In this document: one piece after another, positions 51,436 to 60,693 of the stretch | How the letters are laid out: each line of letters begins with the position of its first letter | Numbering within the stretch: the stretch's first letter is position 1 | Assembly (NCBI RefSeq): GCF_029168315.1 | Contig: NZ_JARGYD010000009.1 | Coordinates: forward strand, 1-64,000 | From: Psychromarinibacter halotolerans | GTDB lineage: Bacteria > Pseudomonadota > Alphaproteobacteria > Rhodobacterales > Rhodobacteraceae | Direction: 5' to 3' | DNA length: 64,000 nucleotides | Position numbers and translations under genes: made by a program | Notes under the pieces: generated by a model | The model's input: only the letters and a program-made list of their open reading frames with translations | The model's database searches: none | Told to the model about the DNA's origin: nothing

Positions 51436-53817
51436 ATGCGACGATCTCTGGCCCGGTTTCTGACCGCTGTTCTGCTTTCCCTTTCCCTTCTGCCGATCCT
51501 GCCAGCCATGGCGCAGGAGGCCGCGCCGTCAAGCGTCGACCTGCTGATCGAGGTGCTGGAAGACGACACCCAGCGGGCCAAGTTGCTGGAGAAGCTCAAG
51601 GCCGCTGGTGCTGGATCTGACACCACGCCCGACGCCATCGTCGAGACGCTGGAAACCGCGACCGCCGAGGAACCGGCCGACCTGTCGTTCGGGCGGCGCA
51701 TCGCGCTGGTCACGCAAGAGGTCGCCGAAGGGGTCGCAGGGCAACTGGGGGCGGTCTGGACGCAGGTGACCGGCGCGTCCGCCGTGTTCGACGGCTTGTC
51801 GGGGAACGAGACATCCGTCCTTCTGGACGCGCTGAGAGAGCTTGCGCTGGTGATCATCGGGACGGTGCTGGTGTTCATCGTGCTGCGCCGGATCGCCAAG
51901 GGCATCTACGCCCGCATGGGTGGCCGGGCGCGGGACAGCGGCTGGATCCGCACCGTGGGGCTGTTCGCGGTCTCGTCGATCATGGACGCGCTGATCGTGA
52001 TCGTCGCGTGGGCCGCGGGCTATGCGCTGGCGGTGCTGGCGCTTGGCGATTTCGGCACCATCGGCATCCGGCAGACCCTGTACCTGAACGCCTTCCTGCT
52101 GGTCGAACTGGCCAAGGTCGGCGCACGGATGATCCTGTCGCCCTCGTCCGGCGCCCTGCGGATTCTGCCGGTCACCGACCGCGCCGCCCGCTACATGTCG
52201 CGCCGCCTTGGGCTTATCATCGGGGTCATCGGCTACGGGATGCTGCTGGTCGTTCCGATCATCAACGTGAACGTCTCGTTCGCCGCGGGCCGCGCCGTAT
52301 CGGCGCTGATCGCCTTCGCGGTGCTGGCCTTCGCCGTGTTCCTTGTGATCCGCAACCGCCGCGCCGTGGCGGACTGGATCCTTTGCGACAAGACCCGGCT
52401 GGCCAAGGCGCCGGGCGCGGAACCGGCCGAGGTCCATCCCGAAATCGACGCGGAACTTCAGGCCGACGCCGAAGCCGCCGCTCCGCACCGCAGGCATGGC
52501 CCGCTGGCTTATCTGGCCCGCAACTGGCACTGGCCCGCGCTGCTGTACCTGCTGGTCCTGTTCTTCGTCGTCCTGGCCCGTCCCGGAGACGCGGCGTTCC
52601 AGACGCTGCTTGGCTCTGGGCAGGTGGCTGTGATCGCGTTGCTGGGTCTGCTGCTGTCGGGCGTGCTGACCCGTGTGATGGTGCGCGGCGTGCAGGTCCC
52701 CGAGGGGCTGTCCGCACGTCTGCCGCTGCTGGAACGGCGGCTGAACCGCTTCGTGCCCAAGGTTCTGTACATCCTGCGGCTGGTGATCTTCGCGGCGGTC
52801 GTGCTGCTGGCGCTGAACGCGATCAGCCTGATCGACCTGCGCGGCTGGATGGTCAGCCAGTTCGGCATCCGCGCGACGGGGGCGATCTTCTCGGTCGCGC
52901 TGGTGCTGCTGGCGTCGTTCCTTGTGTGGCTGGCGCTGACGTCGTGGGTCGACTACCGCCTGAACCCCGAGTTCGGACAGGTCGCCACCGCGCGCGAACG
53001 CACCCTGCTGACGCTGCTGCGCAACGCGGCGACGATCGCGCTGATCATCATCACGCTGATGTTCGTTCTGTCGGAACTGGGGCTGGATATCGCGCCGCTG
53101 CTGGCCTCGGCCGGGGTGCTGGGTCTGGCCATCGGTTTCGGCGCGCAGAAGATGGTGCAGGACATCATCACCGGCGTGTTCATCCAGCTTGAGAACGCGA
53201 TGAACGTGGGCGACGTGGTGACCGTCGGCGGCACGACCGGGTCGGTCGAGAGGCTGACGATCCGGTCCGCTTCGCTGCGCGACGTGCAGGGCGTCTACCA
53301 CATCATCCCCTTCTCGTCGGTCGACATGGTGTCGAACTACGTGAAGGACTTCGGCTATTACGTCTGCGACATGGGCATCGCCTATCGCGAGGACACCGAA
53401 GAGGCGAAGCAGGCGATGATCGACGCGTTCGAGATCCTGCGCTCCGACCCGGAACAGGCAGAGGCTATCATCGGCGACTTCGAGTATTTCGGGGTCAACA
53501 GCCTTGGCGACAGCGCGGTCGTGCTGCGCGCGCGGATCAAGTGCGCGCCGGGCAAACAGTGGGGCGTGGGCCGCGAGTACAACGGCATCGTCAAGCGCGT
53601 CTTCGACGAACGCGGCATCGAGATCCCGTTCCCGCAGCAGACCATCTGGCTGGGCGAAGCGAAGGACGGCTCGCCCCAGACGCTGAAGGTGGCCAACCCC
53701 GAGCGGTCGGCGAAATCGCTTCCGCCCGCCGACGACACCGCCACAACGCCGACTTCGGCGACCGAGGCGGTCGAACCGACCCGCGACATGCCGATGGACG
53801 ACGACGACAACACCTGA
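51436..53817 (+). CDS. MscS-family mechanosensitive channel, large form with signal peptide
   Basis: A 793-residue channel. A signal peptide (LTAVLLSLSLLPILPAMAQ) and a roughly 110-residue periplasmic region precede about nine to ten transmembrane helices. The pore-lining helix and MscS beta domain are at about 530-690: LLASAGVLGLAIGFGAQKMV, QDIITGVFIQLENAMNVGDV and TIRSASLRDVQGVYHIIPFS. A cytoplasmic C-terminal domain and an acidic, disordered tail follow. It resembles large MscK/YbdG-type channels that release solutes at hypo-osmotic shock. The Shine-Dalgarno is weak, so the start is moderately certain. Confidence 0.9.
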   Translation: MRRSLARFLTAVLLSLSLLPILPAMAQEAAPSSVDLLIEVLEDDTQRAKLLEKLKAAGAGSDTTPDAIVETLETATAEEPADLSFGRRIALVTQEVAEGVAGQLGAVWTQVTGASAVFDGLSGNETSVLLDALRELALVIIGTVLVFIVLRRIAKGIYARMGGRARDSGWIRTVGLFAVSSIMDALIVIVAWAAGYALAVLALGDFGTIGIRQTLYLNAFLLVELAKVGARMILSPSSGALRILPVTDRAARYMSRRLGLIIGVIGYGMLLVVPIINVNVSFAAGRAVSALIAFAVLAFAVFLVIRNRRAVADWILCDKTRLAKAPGAEPAEVHPEIDAELQADAEAAAPHRRHGPLAYLARNWHWPALLYLLVLFFVVLARPGDAAFQTLLGSGQVAVIALLGLLLSGVLTRVMVRGVQVPEGLSARLPLLERRLNRFVPKVLYILRLVIFAAVVLLALNAISLIDLRGWMVSQFGIRATGAIFSVALVLLASFLVWLALTSWVDYRLNPEFGQVATARERTLLTLLRNAATIALIIITLMFVLSELGLDIAPLLASAGVLGLAIGFGAQKMVQDIITGVFIQLENAMNVGDVVTVGGTTGSVERLTIRSASLRDVQGVYHIIPFSSVDMVSNYVKDFGYYVCDMGIAYREDTEEAKQAMIDAFEILRSDPEQAEAIIGDFEYFGVNSLGDSAVVLRARIKCAPGKQWGVGREYNGIVKRVFDERGIEIPFPQQTIWLGEAKDGSPQTLKVANPERSAKSLPPADDTATTPTSATEAVEPTRDMPMDDDDNT

Positions 53818-53836
53818 CGGCAGGTCCGCCAAAACT

Positions 53837-53859
53837 GCCGGCGCCATCGTGGCGCCGGC
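53837..53859 (+). terminator. Perfect hairpin after the MscS-type gene
   Basis: GCCGGCGCCA and TGGCGCCGGC pair completely around a TCG loop, 20 bases after the stop. No T-run follows, so it may be a Rho-dependent end or an RNA stabiliser. Confidence 0.5.
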
Positions 53860-53944
53860 CCCTCTGTCCACCAGCCGGCCCGCGCGCGATCACGTCATGT
53901 GTCGCAATCTTTACCGTGCTGCAAAAAAGTGCATTCTGCCGACG

Positions 53945-55057
53945 ATGACGACACCACGCTACACCCCGCTTGCCGCCTCGCTGCCCTCGACCGTGCCCTT
54001 CGTGGGGCCCGAAACGCAGGAGCGTGGCCGCGGCGCCCTGTTCCGGGCCCGGCTGGGCGCGAACGAATCGGTCTTCGGCCCCTCGCCGCTGGCCGTCGCC
54101 GCGATGCAGGCCGCCGCCGCTGACACATGGATGTACGGCGACCCCGAGAACCACGATCTGCGCCACGCGCTGGCCGAGGTGGAACAGGTCCAGCCCGAGA
54201 ACATCATCGTCGGCGAAGGGATCGACGGCCTGCTGGGCTATATCGTCCGGCTGATCGCCGGACCCGGCGACGCGGTCGTGACCTCGGACGGGGCCTATCC
54301 GACGTTCAACTACCACGTCGCGGGCTATGGCGCCGAGCTGCACAAGGTGCCCTATCGCGACGACCGTGAAGACCCGCAGGCGCTGGTGGCGAAGGCCGCC
54401 GAGACGGGCGCCAAGCTGATCTACCTTGCGAACCCCGACAACCCGATGGGGACGTGGCACGACGGCACGGTGATCGAACGCATGGTCGCGGACCTGCCGG
54501 ACGGCTGCCTGCTGGTGCTGGACGAAGCCTATCACCATTTCCTGCCCAACGAGGCGCTGCCCCGGATCGCGGCGGAAGACCCCCGCGTGATCCGCTTCCG
54601 CACGTTCTCGAAGGCTTACGGCATGGCTGGCGCGCGCGTCGGCTATGGCATCGCGGCGCCTGACCTGATCCAGTCCTTCGACAAGGTCCGCAACCATTTC
54701 GGCATGAGCCGGATCAGCCAGGCCGGTGCGCTGGCCGCGCTGAACGACCCGGATTACATGATCTCGGTCGTGGCGCAGGTCGGCTGGGCCCGCGAACGCA
54801 TCAGCGCCATCGCCTCGGCGAACGGGCTGACGCCCCTGCCCTCGGCCACCAATTTCGTCACGCTGGACTGCGGCGAAGACGGCGTCTTTGCCCGCAAGGT
54901 TCTGACAGAGCTGCTGTCGCGGGACATCTTCGTGCGGATGCCCTTCGTCGCGCCGCAGGACCGCTGCATCCGCATCTCGGCGGGCACCGGTGCCGACCTC
55001 GACCTGCTGGCCGAGGTGCTGCCGCAGGCGCTGGAGGCCGCGCGCGCGGGATCGTGA
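53945..55057 (+). CDS. Histidinol-phosphate-aminotransferase-like PLP enzyme
   Basis: A 370-residue fold-type I aminotransferase of the HisC branch. Lys223 in RFRTFSKAYGMAGARVGYG is the PLP lysine, YLANPDNPMGTW holds the substrate asparagine, and VLDEAYHHFL the cofactor aspartate. LGANESVFGPSP at residues 38-49 is the HisC-type N-terminal motif. No his genes are nearby, and the ANPDNPMGT variant is common in HisC paralogues with other substrates (for example aromatic amino acids), so I do not assign hisC. Confidence 0.87.
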   Translation: MTTPRYTPLAASLPSTVPFVGPETQERGRGALFRARLGANESVFGPSPLAVAAMQAAAADTWMYGDPENHDLRHALAEVEQVQPENIIVGEGIDGLLGYIVRLIAGPGDAVVTSDGAYPTFNYHVAGYGAELHKVPYRDDREDPQALVAKAAETGAKLIYLANPDNPMGTWHDGTVIERMVADLPDGCLLVLDEAYHHFLPNEALPRIAAEDPRVIRFRTFSKAYGMAGARVGYGIAAPDLIQSFDKVRNHFGMSRISQAGALAALNDPDYMISVVAQVGWARERISAIASANGLTPLPSATNFVTLDCGEDGVFARKVLTELLSRDIFVRMPFVAPQDRCIRISAGTGADLDLLAEVLPQALEAARAGS

Positions 55058-55157
55058 CGCAACGAGGCTATGGCCGGCGCGGTTCGGCGTGCTAGATTGC
55101 GGGATCTAGGCATCGGGCGGAGCGGGAGGACGACCGCCCCCGATCACGGAGTAGCGC

Positions 55158-55355
55158 ATGTCGTACCAGCACGAGCGCAGTCAAAGGCATCCCCTTCCCA
55201 ACGCGGGCCGGGTTGAAGATTTCACCGCACCTTTTCTCTGGACGGCAGGTCTGTTGCTGTTCGTCGTGCTGTTCGCGATCTGGGCGGCCTACGGCATGGC
55301 GACCGTGCTGATCCTGTCGGCCCTTGCCGACGTGCTGCTGAAACGCAGGCGCTGA
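55158..55355 (+). CDS. Small membrane protein (65 aa)
   Basis: Unrecognised. A polar N-terminus of about 25 residues (RSQRHPLPNAGRVEDF) precedes a long hydrophobic stretch (about 27-57, LWTAGLLLFVVLFAIWAAYG and onward) that could form one long or two short helices, and a basic KRRR end that should remain in the cytoplasm. GGAG lies before the ATG and codon use is core-like. It is convergent with the class V aminotransferase, separated by a hairpin. Confidence 0.62.
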   Translation: MSYQHERSQRHPLPNAGRVEDFTAPFLWTAGLLLFVVLFAIWAAYGMATVLILSALADVLLKRRR

Positions 55356-55379
55356 CGCCCGTTTCCCTTGGCAGGTGAC

Positions 55380-55404
55380 GGGGCGCGGTTTCGAACCGCA
55401 CCCC
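55380..55404. terminator. Hairpin between convergent genes (bidirectional terminator candidate)
   Basis: GGGGCGCGGTT and AACCGCACCCC pair, with one mismatch, around TCG. It lies between the stops at 55355 and 55416. No T-run is present. The GGTTTCGAACC core recalls a tRNA T-arm, but no other tRNA parts are present. Confidence 0.4.
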
Positions 55405-55415
55405 AGCCGTATACG

Positions 55416-56612
55416 TTACCGTCCGGCGCAGACCGCCGCGGCTGCTTCCAGCGCGCCGGTTCCGTGCGGGATGTCCAGCGCGGTCAGCGCGGCTTCCAGC
55501 GATCCCAGCGCGCCCAGCACCATGTGCGTGTTGACGTGGCCCATGTGGGCGATGCGGAAGAAGCCGTGCGACGACGGGTTCGAGCGGTCGACCATGCCGA
55601 TCCCCAGCCCCAGCGTCACGCCCGCGTTCGCCTCGACCCACTTGCGCACGTCGTTGCCCCACGGCGCGCCGATCGACAGCGCCGTGACCGCGTTCGACCG
55701 CTTCGACGGATCGGCGATGTTCATCTTCAGCGGCCCTTCGGTGCCCCACGCATCGAACGCGGCCCAGACGGCGCGGGCCAGCGTGGCGTGGCGCGAGAAG
55801 ACCTCGTCGAGCCCTTCCTCGAAGATCATGTCCAGCGCAGCGCGCAGGCCGAACAGGTGGTGCGTCGGCGCGGTGCCGCCGAAGTACTGGTAAAACTCCT
55901 GCGGCCATGCGCGCGGGCGCCAGTCCCAGTAGGTCGTCACGCAGTTGGCGCTGTCGCGCAGGCGGTCGGCCTTGTCGTTGAAGAACACGAAAGACAGGCC
56001 CGGAGGCGTCATCAACCCCTTCTGGCAGGCCGCAACCATCAGGTCGACGCCCCACTCGTCCATCGGGAAGTCGTCGCAGGCCAGCGACGCGATGCAGTCC
56101 ACCATGAACAGCGCGGGGTGCCCGGCCTCGTCCAGCACGCGGCGGATGCCGGGGATGTCGTTGCGAACTGAGCTTGCGGTGTCGACATGCACCACGATCA
56201 CCGACTTGATCCGATGCTCTGTGTCGGCGGCGATGCGTTCGGCCACCTGTTCAAGGTCGACGTCCGAAGACTTGCCGAAGTCCATCACGTCCAGTTCGAT
56301 CCCAAGCCCCTGCGCGTGCATCGACCAGCCAAGCGCGAAGCGGCCGGTGGCCAGCACAAGGCACAGGTCCCCGCGCGAGTGGGTGTTGGCCATCGCCGCC
56401 TCCCATGCGCCGTGACCGTTGGCGATATAGATCGCAAGGTTGCTTTCCGTCTTCGCGACCCGCTTCAGATCCGCCGCGATGCCCGCGACCTCGTCGACGA
56501 TGGCGCCCTCGTAGATATTGGGCGCCGCGCGGTGCATGGCGCGCAGCACGCGGTCGGGCATGACCGACGGTCCGGGGATGGCAAGGTATTCGCGGCCGTT
56601 GGCAAGCGACAT
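55416..56612 (-). CDS. Class V aminotransferase (alanine/serine-glyoxylate aminotransferase family)
   Basis: A 398-residue fold-type I enzyme of the AGT/SGT group. IPGPSVMPDRVLRAM near the start, Lys198 in MVAACQKGLMTPPGLSFV (PLP lysine), VVHVDTASSVRNDI and YWDWRPRAWPQEFYQYFGGT are family landmarks. These enzymes transaminate glyoxylate with serine or alanine, or act on aspartate or phosphonate-derived amines. Context does not choose between them. GGAG lies eight bases before the ATG at 56612. It is divergent from the phosphatase-exporter operon. Confidence 0.88.
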   Translation of the reverse strand: MSLANGREYLAIPGPSVMPDRVLRAMHRAAPNIYEGAIVDEVAGIAADLKRVAKTESNLAIYIANGHGAWEAAMANTHSRGDLCLVLATGRFALGWSMHAQGLGIELDVMDFGKSSDVDLEQVAERIAADTEHRIKSVIVVHVDTASSVRNDIPGIRRVLDEAGHPALFMVDCIASLACDDFPMDEWGVDLMVAACQKGLMTPPGLSFVFFNDKADRLRDSANCVTTYWDWRPRAWPQEFYQYFGGTAPTHHLFGLRAALDMIFEEGLDEVFSRHATLARAVWAAFDAWGTEGPLKMNIADPSKRSNAVTALSIGAPWGNDVRKWVEANAGVTLGLGIGMVDRSNPSSHGFFRIAHMGHVNTHMVLGALGSLEAALTALDIPHGTGALEAAAAVCAGR

Positions 56613-56742
56613 GGGCTTAACTCCGATCAAGTACTCCATTCCGTTAGTCCCGCCCGCAGGCCGCGTCAATCGGCGCCCGGCTTGTCCTGAAGCCCGATTG
56701 CCATTACATCCCCGCTCTGCAGTTCCACCGTTCGGACCCTAC

Positions 56743-57435
56743 ATGCTCGGCAAGCTCTTCCAGCGTATCCACGAGGCCGAACGGCGCTTTTCCAAGTCGT
56801 TCGGACAGGACATTTCGACCCCCGCCGCCCGGCGGCGGGCAAAGTGGCATTTCTACCTGTCGGATCACGGCCTGCTGCGCACCGTCTGGACCAACATGGA
56901 CCAGATCGCGCCGGGCGTCTGGCGATCGAACCAGCCGTCCCCGGCCCGGCTGCGCAAGATCCACGCGATGGGCATCCGCACGATCCTGAACCTGCGCGGG
57001 CAGGACAGCTATGCGCATTACCTGTTCGAGAAGGAAACCTGCGACGCGCTGGGGATCGAGCTGATCGATCACAAGATCTACGCCCGGTCGTTGGTTGCGC
57101 GTGAGAAGTTCCTGAAACTGTTCGACATCTTCGACGAGCTTGAGACGAAGAAACCCTTCCTGTTCCACTGCAAGTCGGGCGCCGACCGCGCCGGGCTGGT
57201 CGCCGCGATGTGGCTGATGGACAAGGAAGGCGCCAGCGTGGACGATGCCCGCAGGATGCTCGGACTTCGCTATGCCCACCTCAAGCACACCCGCACCGGC
57301 CTGATGGACCACGTCCTTGACGTGTACGAGGCCGACGCCGCGCAAACGCCCATGAGCCTGCGCCAGTGGTTCCACGACCGCTATGACCCGAAGGCGATCA
57401 CCGCGTCCTTCGAACGCAAGCAGGCCCGCGCATGA
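56743..57435 (+). CDS. Dual-specificity/tyrosine phosphatase-family protein
   Basis: A 230-residue phosphatase with the Cys-x5-Arg loop HCKSGADRAGL: nucleophile Cys143 and Arg149. PGVWRSNQPSPARLRKIHAM, then GIRTILNLRG, matches the bacterial DSP-like group that includes lipid and sugar-phosphate phosphatases as well as protein phosphatases. The substrate is unknown. An arginine-rich, possibly membrane-associating N-terminus (about 1-35) precedes the domain. Its stop overlaps the ATG of an MsbA-like exporter by four bases, so its target may be an envelope lipid or glycolipid. Confidence 0.83.
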   Translation: MLGKLFQRIHEAERRFSKSFGQDISTPAARRRAKWHFYLSDHGLLRTVWTNMDQIAPGVWRSNQPSPARLRKIHAMGIRTILNLRGQDSYAHYLFEKETCDALGIELIDHKIYARSLVAREKFLKLFDIFDELETKKPFLFHCKSGADRAGLVAAMWLMDKEGASVDDARRMLGLRYAHLKHTRTGLMDHVLDVYEADAAQTPMSLRQWFHDRYDPKAITASFERKQARA

Positions 57436-59165
57436 CCGACAGCCGCGCCCTGACGCGCTGGCTGTGGCGCAGCTATCTGCGGCGGCACATCTGGGTGATC
57501 CTACTGGCCGTCCTGCTGATGGCGATCGAGGGCGGGATGCTGGGCGCGCTGTCCTACCTGATCAAGCCGATGTTCGATCAGGTCTTCGTCGCGGGCGACC
57601 GTGGCGCGATCAAGTGGGTCGCGGGCGCGGTGTTCGGGGTGTTCCTGCTGCGCGCCCTGTCGGGGTTCGGCCAGCGGGTCCTGATGATGGCGGTGGGGCA
57701 ATGGGTGTCGGCGGCGCTGCAGTCCGACATGGTGGCCCACATGCTGAAGCTTGACAGCGGCTTCTTCCAGCGCAATTCGCCCGGCCTGCTGATCGAACGG
57801 GTCCGGGGCGACACGCTGGCGGCGGGTCGGATCTGGTCCACCGTCTTTTCGGCACTGGGCCGCGACGCCGTGGCGCTGGTGTCGCTTCTGGGCGTCGCGC
57901 TGTCGATCGACTGGCTGTGGACCCTGATCGCGGTCGCGGGCGCGCCGGTGCTGATGGGGCCGATGGTGCTGTTGCAACGCTGGGTCCGGCGCACGACCCG
58001 CACCGCCCGCAACGCCGCCGCCGTGCTGTCCACCCGGCTGGACGAGACGTTCCACGGCATCGACACCATCAAGCTGAACACCATCGAACAGCGCGAGGCG
58101 GACCGCTATTCCGCCCAGCTTGGCGGCTTCGTGCGGGCACAGATCAAGTCCGAGGCCGGACAGGCGGGCATCCCGGCGATGATGGACATCGTGGCGGGCA
58201 TCGGCTTTCTCGGCGTGCTGACCTACGGCGGGCTGCAGATCATCGACGGCACCAAGACCGTGGGCGAGTTCATGTCGTTCTTCACCGCGATGGCGCTGGT
58301 GTTCGAACCGATGCGCCGGATCGGCAACGTGTCCGGCGCGTGGCAGGCGGCGCTGGCCAGCCTTGAACGGCTGCACGCCGTGTTCGAGGAACGGCCGACC
58401 ATCAGCTCTCCGGCCACCCCGCGCGCCCTGCCCGGCCCCGCCGCGCAGGCCGACGTGCGGCTGGAGGACGTCGGTCTGACCTATGGCGACCTGCCGGTTC
58501 TGCGCGGCGCGGGCTTCGTCGCCGAAGCGGGCAAGACCACGGCGCTGGTCGGCGCGTCCGGGGCGGGCAAAAGCACCGTGTTCCGCGTGCTGACACGGCT
58601 GGTCGACCCGCAATCCGGCAGCGTCACCGTCGGCGGCGTGCCGGTGTCCGACCTGCCGCTTGAGGACCTGCGCCAGTTGTTTTCCGTCGTGACGCAGGAC
58701 GCGCAGCTGTTCGACGAGACGATCCGCGACAACGTCCTGCTGGGCCGCGACGACGCCCGCCTGACCGAGGCGCTGGACGCCGCCTTCGTGTCCGACTTCC
58801 TGCCGCGCCTGTCCGACGGCGTCGACACACCCGCTGGCCCGCGCGGCTCGTCCCTGTCGGGCGGCCAGCGTCAGCGCGTAGCCATCGCCCGCGCCCTGCT
58901 GCGCGACGCCCCCATCCTGCTGCTGGACGAGGCGACATCGGCCCTGGACGCCGCCAGCGAGGCGGCGGTGCAGCAGGCGCTCGACAAGCTGTCGCAGGGC
59001 CGCACCACGCTGGTAATCGCGCACCGGCTGGCGACGATCCGGCAGGCGGACAAGATCGTGGTGATGGACGCGGGCCGCGTGGTCGACGAAGGCACGCATG
59101 AAGACCTGATCGCGCGGGGCGGCATCTATGCCGACCTGTACCGCCTGCAGTTCAGCGAGGACTAG
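57432..59165 (+). CDS. ABC exporter, MsbA-like (fused transmembrane and ATPase domains)
   Basis: A 577-residue half-transporter. Six transmembrane helices (about 15-310) are followed by an ATPase domain with Walker A GASGAGKST (about 378-386), Q-loop VTQDAQLF, signature LSGGQRQRVAIARALL (about 477) and Walker B ILLLDEATSALD, plus the H-loop AHRLAT. It would dimerise and flip a lipid or hydrophobic cargo; MsbA moves lipid A core. Translation is coupled to the phosphatase gene before it. The glycosyltransferase gene downstream is convergent, only nine bases away. Confidence 0.92.
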   Translation: MTDSRALTRWLWRSYLRRHIWVILLAVLLMAIEGGMLGALSYLIKPMFDQVFVAGDRGAIKWVAGAVFGVFLLRALSGFGQRVLMMAVGQWVSAALQSDMVAHMLKLDSGFFQRNSPGLLIERVRGDTLAAGRIWSTVFSALGRDAVALVSLLGVALSIDWLWTLIAVAGAPVLMGPMVLLQRWVRRTTRTARNAAAVLSTRLDETFHGIDTIKLNTIEQREADRYSAQLGGFVRAQIKSEAGQAGIPAMMDIVAGIGFLGVLTYGGLQIIDGTKTVGEFMSFFTAMALVFEPMRRIGNVSGAWQAALASLERLHAVFEERPTISSPATPRALPGPAAQADVRLEDVGLTYGDLPVLRGAGFVAEAGKTTALVGASGAGKSTVFRVLTRLVDPQSGSVTVGGVPVSDLPLEDLRQLFSVVTQDAQLFDETIRDNVLLGRDDARLTEALDAAFVSDFLPRLSDGVDTPAGPRGSSLSGGQRQRVAIARALLRDAPILLLDEATSALDAASEAAVQQALDKLSQGRTTLVIAHRLATIRQADKIVVMDAGRVVDEGTHEDLIARGGIYADLYRLQFSED

Positions 59166-59174
59166 GCCGACCGT

Positions 59175-59870
59175 CTAGCCGCCACCGCCCCGTTCGTACC
59201 CGCGCCGCAGCCGGGCGGGGTCCGCGCCCAGCAGGTAGCGCGTCAGCGTCACAAGGTTCCGCCCGCCCCGCCGCAGCCAGCCGTCCCGCTGATACCTCTC
59301 GGCGCTGGTCCAAGCGCGGGCATCCAGCGCGACCAGACGCCCGCCCAGCTTCTGCGCCAGCGCGACGTCCTCCATCAGCGGGATATCCGGGAAGCCCCCG
59401 ACGCTGTCGTACAGGCTGCGCGAGATCAGAAGCCCCTGATCGCCATAAGGCAGCCCGAACGCACGCGAGCGCCAGTTCGCCCAACCCGCCACGATCCGGG
59501 GCGCCAGCCCGGACGCGCGGAACCCCAGCCGGAAATAGCCCGCCTGCCCGTCCCGGTCCCGCAGATGCGCCAGCAGCGCGGCGGTCCAGCCGTCGCCAAG
59601 ACAGGTGTCGGCGTGCAGGAACAGCAGCCAGTCGCCCTCTGCCTGATCGGCGCCGCGCCGAAGCTGCCCACCCCGCCCAGCGGGGCCGCTGACCACCAGC
59701 GCGCCCGCCGCGTCGCCAAGCCCCGTGGTCCCGTCCGAGGACCCCCCGTCGCTAAGGATCAACTCGCGGATCAGCCCGGCCTCCAGCCCCTCGCCAAGGC
59801 AGCCCAGCGTCGCGGGCAGGCTTTCGGCGGCGTTCAGTGTCGGGATCACGATGGAAACGGGGGCGCGCAT
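59175..59870 (-). CDS. Glycosyltransferase, TIGR04283 family
   Basis: A 231-residue GT-A fold transferase of glycosyltransferase family 2. IVIPTLNAAESLPATLGCL is the nucleotide site, LILSDGGSSDGT the UDP-binding aspartates, LFLHADTCLG the metal-binding DxD equivalent, and GLPYGDQGLLISR with VGGFPDIPLMEDV the acceptor region diagnostic of the TIGR04283 group. The acceptor is unknown, probably a lipid carrier. AAAGGA lies before the ATG at 59870. Confidence 0.88.
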   Translation of the reverse strand: MRAPVSIVIPTLNAAESLPATLGCLGEGLEAGLIRELILSDGGSSDGTTGLGDAAGALVVSGPAGRGGQLRRGADQAEGDWLLFLHADTCLGDGWTAALLAHLRDRDGQAGYFRLGFRASGLAPRIVAGWANWRSRAFGLPYGDQGLLISRSLYDSVGGFPDIPLMEDVALAQKLGGRLVALDARAWTSAERYQRDGWLRRGGRNLVTLTRYLLGADPARLRRGYERGGGG

Positions 59871-59934
59871 GGGTCCTTTCGCTCGGCCGCTCAGGGCATA
59901 TATTACCAGTTCGAACAGAAGGGGGCACTGACAA

Positions 59935-60693
59935 ATGCAGGCCGACAGAATTGCAGACCGCCGCATCATCGCCGTCAGCGGCGCAGACCGCGAAGCGTTC
60001 CTGCAGGGGCTGATCACCAACGACGTCAAGCGCCTGTCGCAGGGGCTGGTCTATGCCGCCCTGCTGACGCCGCAGGGCAAGTACCTTGCGGATTTCATGC
60101 TGGTGCCGGTGGGCGACGAGATCCTGATCGACGTGCAGGCCGACCTTGCCGATGGCCTGATGAAACGCCTGACGCTGTACAAGATGCGGTCCAAGGTGGT
60201 GCTGGAAGAGCGCGACACGCCGGTCTGGCGCGGTCTTGGCGACGCGCCCGAAGGCGCCTTCGCCGATCCGCGCGATGCCAGCCTTGGCTGGCGCTATTAC
60301 GGCGCGCTCGACGCCGAACCGCTGGGGGCCGACTGGGACGCGCTGCGCGTCGCCGCCTGCGTCCCCGAAAGCGGGATCGAGCTGATCCCCGACGACAGCT
60401 ATATCCTCGAGTCCGGGTTCGAACGGCTGTCCGGCGTGGATTTCCGCAAGGGCTGCTTCGTCGGTCAGGAAGTGACCGCGCGGATGAAGCACAAGACCGA
60501 GCTGCGCAAGGGTCTGGTCCGCGTCCCGGTTCAGGGCTCTGCCCCCGCCGGCACCGCGATCGACGCGGGCGGCAAGCCCGCCGGTACGCTGTTCACGCAG
60601 GCGGATGGCCACGGCCTTGCCTACCTGCGCTTCGACCGCGCCGTGCCCGGCATGACCGCGGGCGACGCGACCGTCCAGCCGCCAGAACAGTGA
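59935..60693 (+). CDS. ygfZ: YgfZ/GcvT-domain (IBA57-like) folate-binding protein
   Basis: A 252-residue protein related to GcvT. The signature KGCFVGQE (172-179, Cys174) with the following VTARMKHK is the YgfZ/IBA57 motif; FLQGLITNDVKRL and KYLADFMLV are the N-terminal landmarks. YgfZ proteins bind tetrahydrofolate and help assemble or repair iron-sulfur clusters, for example in MiaB. The stop overlaps the GTG start of the fructosamine-kinase-like gene by four bases, so the two are translated together. Confidence 0.92.
   Translation: MQADRIADRRIIAVSGADREAFLQGLITNDVKRLSQGLVYAALLTPQGKYLADFMLVPVGDEILIDVQADLADGLMKRLTLYKMRSKVVLEERDTPVWRGLGDAPEGAFADPRDASLGWRYYGALDAEPLGADWDALRVAACVPESGIELIPDDSYILESGFERLSGVDFRKGCFVGQEVTARMKHKTELRKGLVRVPVQGSAPAGTAIDAGGKPAGTLFTQADGHGLAYLRFDRAVPGMTAGDATVQPPEQ

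Noticed and set aside
51529..53871. A 780-codon open frame opposite the MscS-type gene
   Set aside because: Low-complexity Gln/Asp/Arg translation typical of antisense in GC-rich DNA; the plus strand encodes clear channel motifs.
55380..55404. GGTTTCGAACC resembling a tRNA T-arm
   Set aside because: There is no acceptor stem, D-arm or anticodon arm around it. It is a simple hairpin between two convergent stops.
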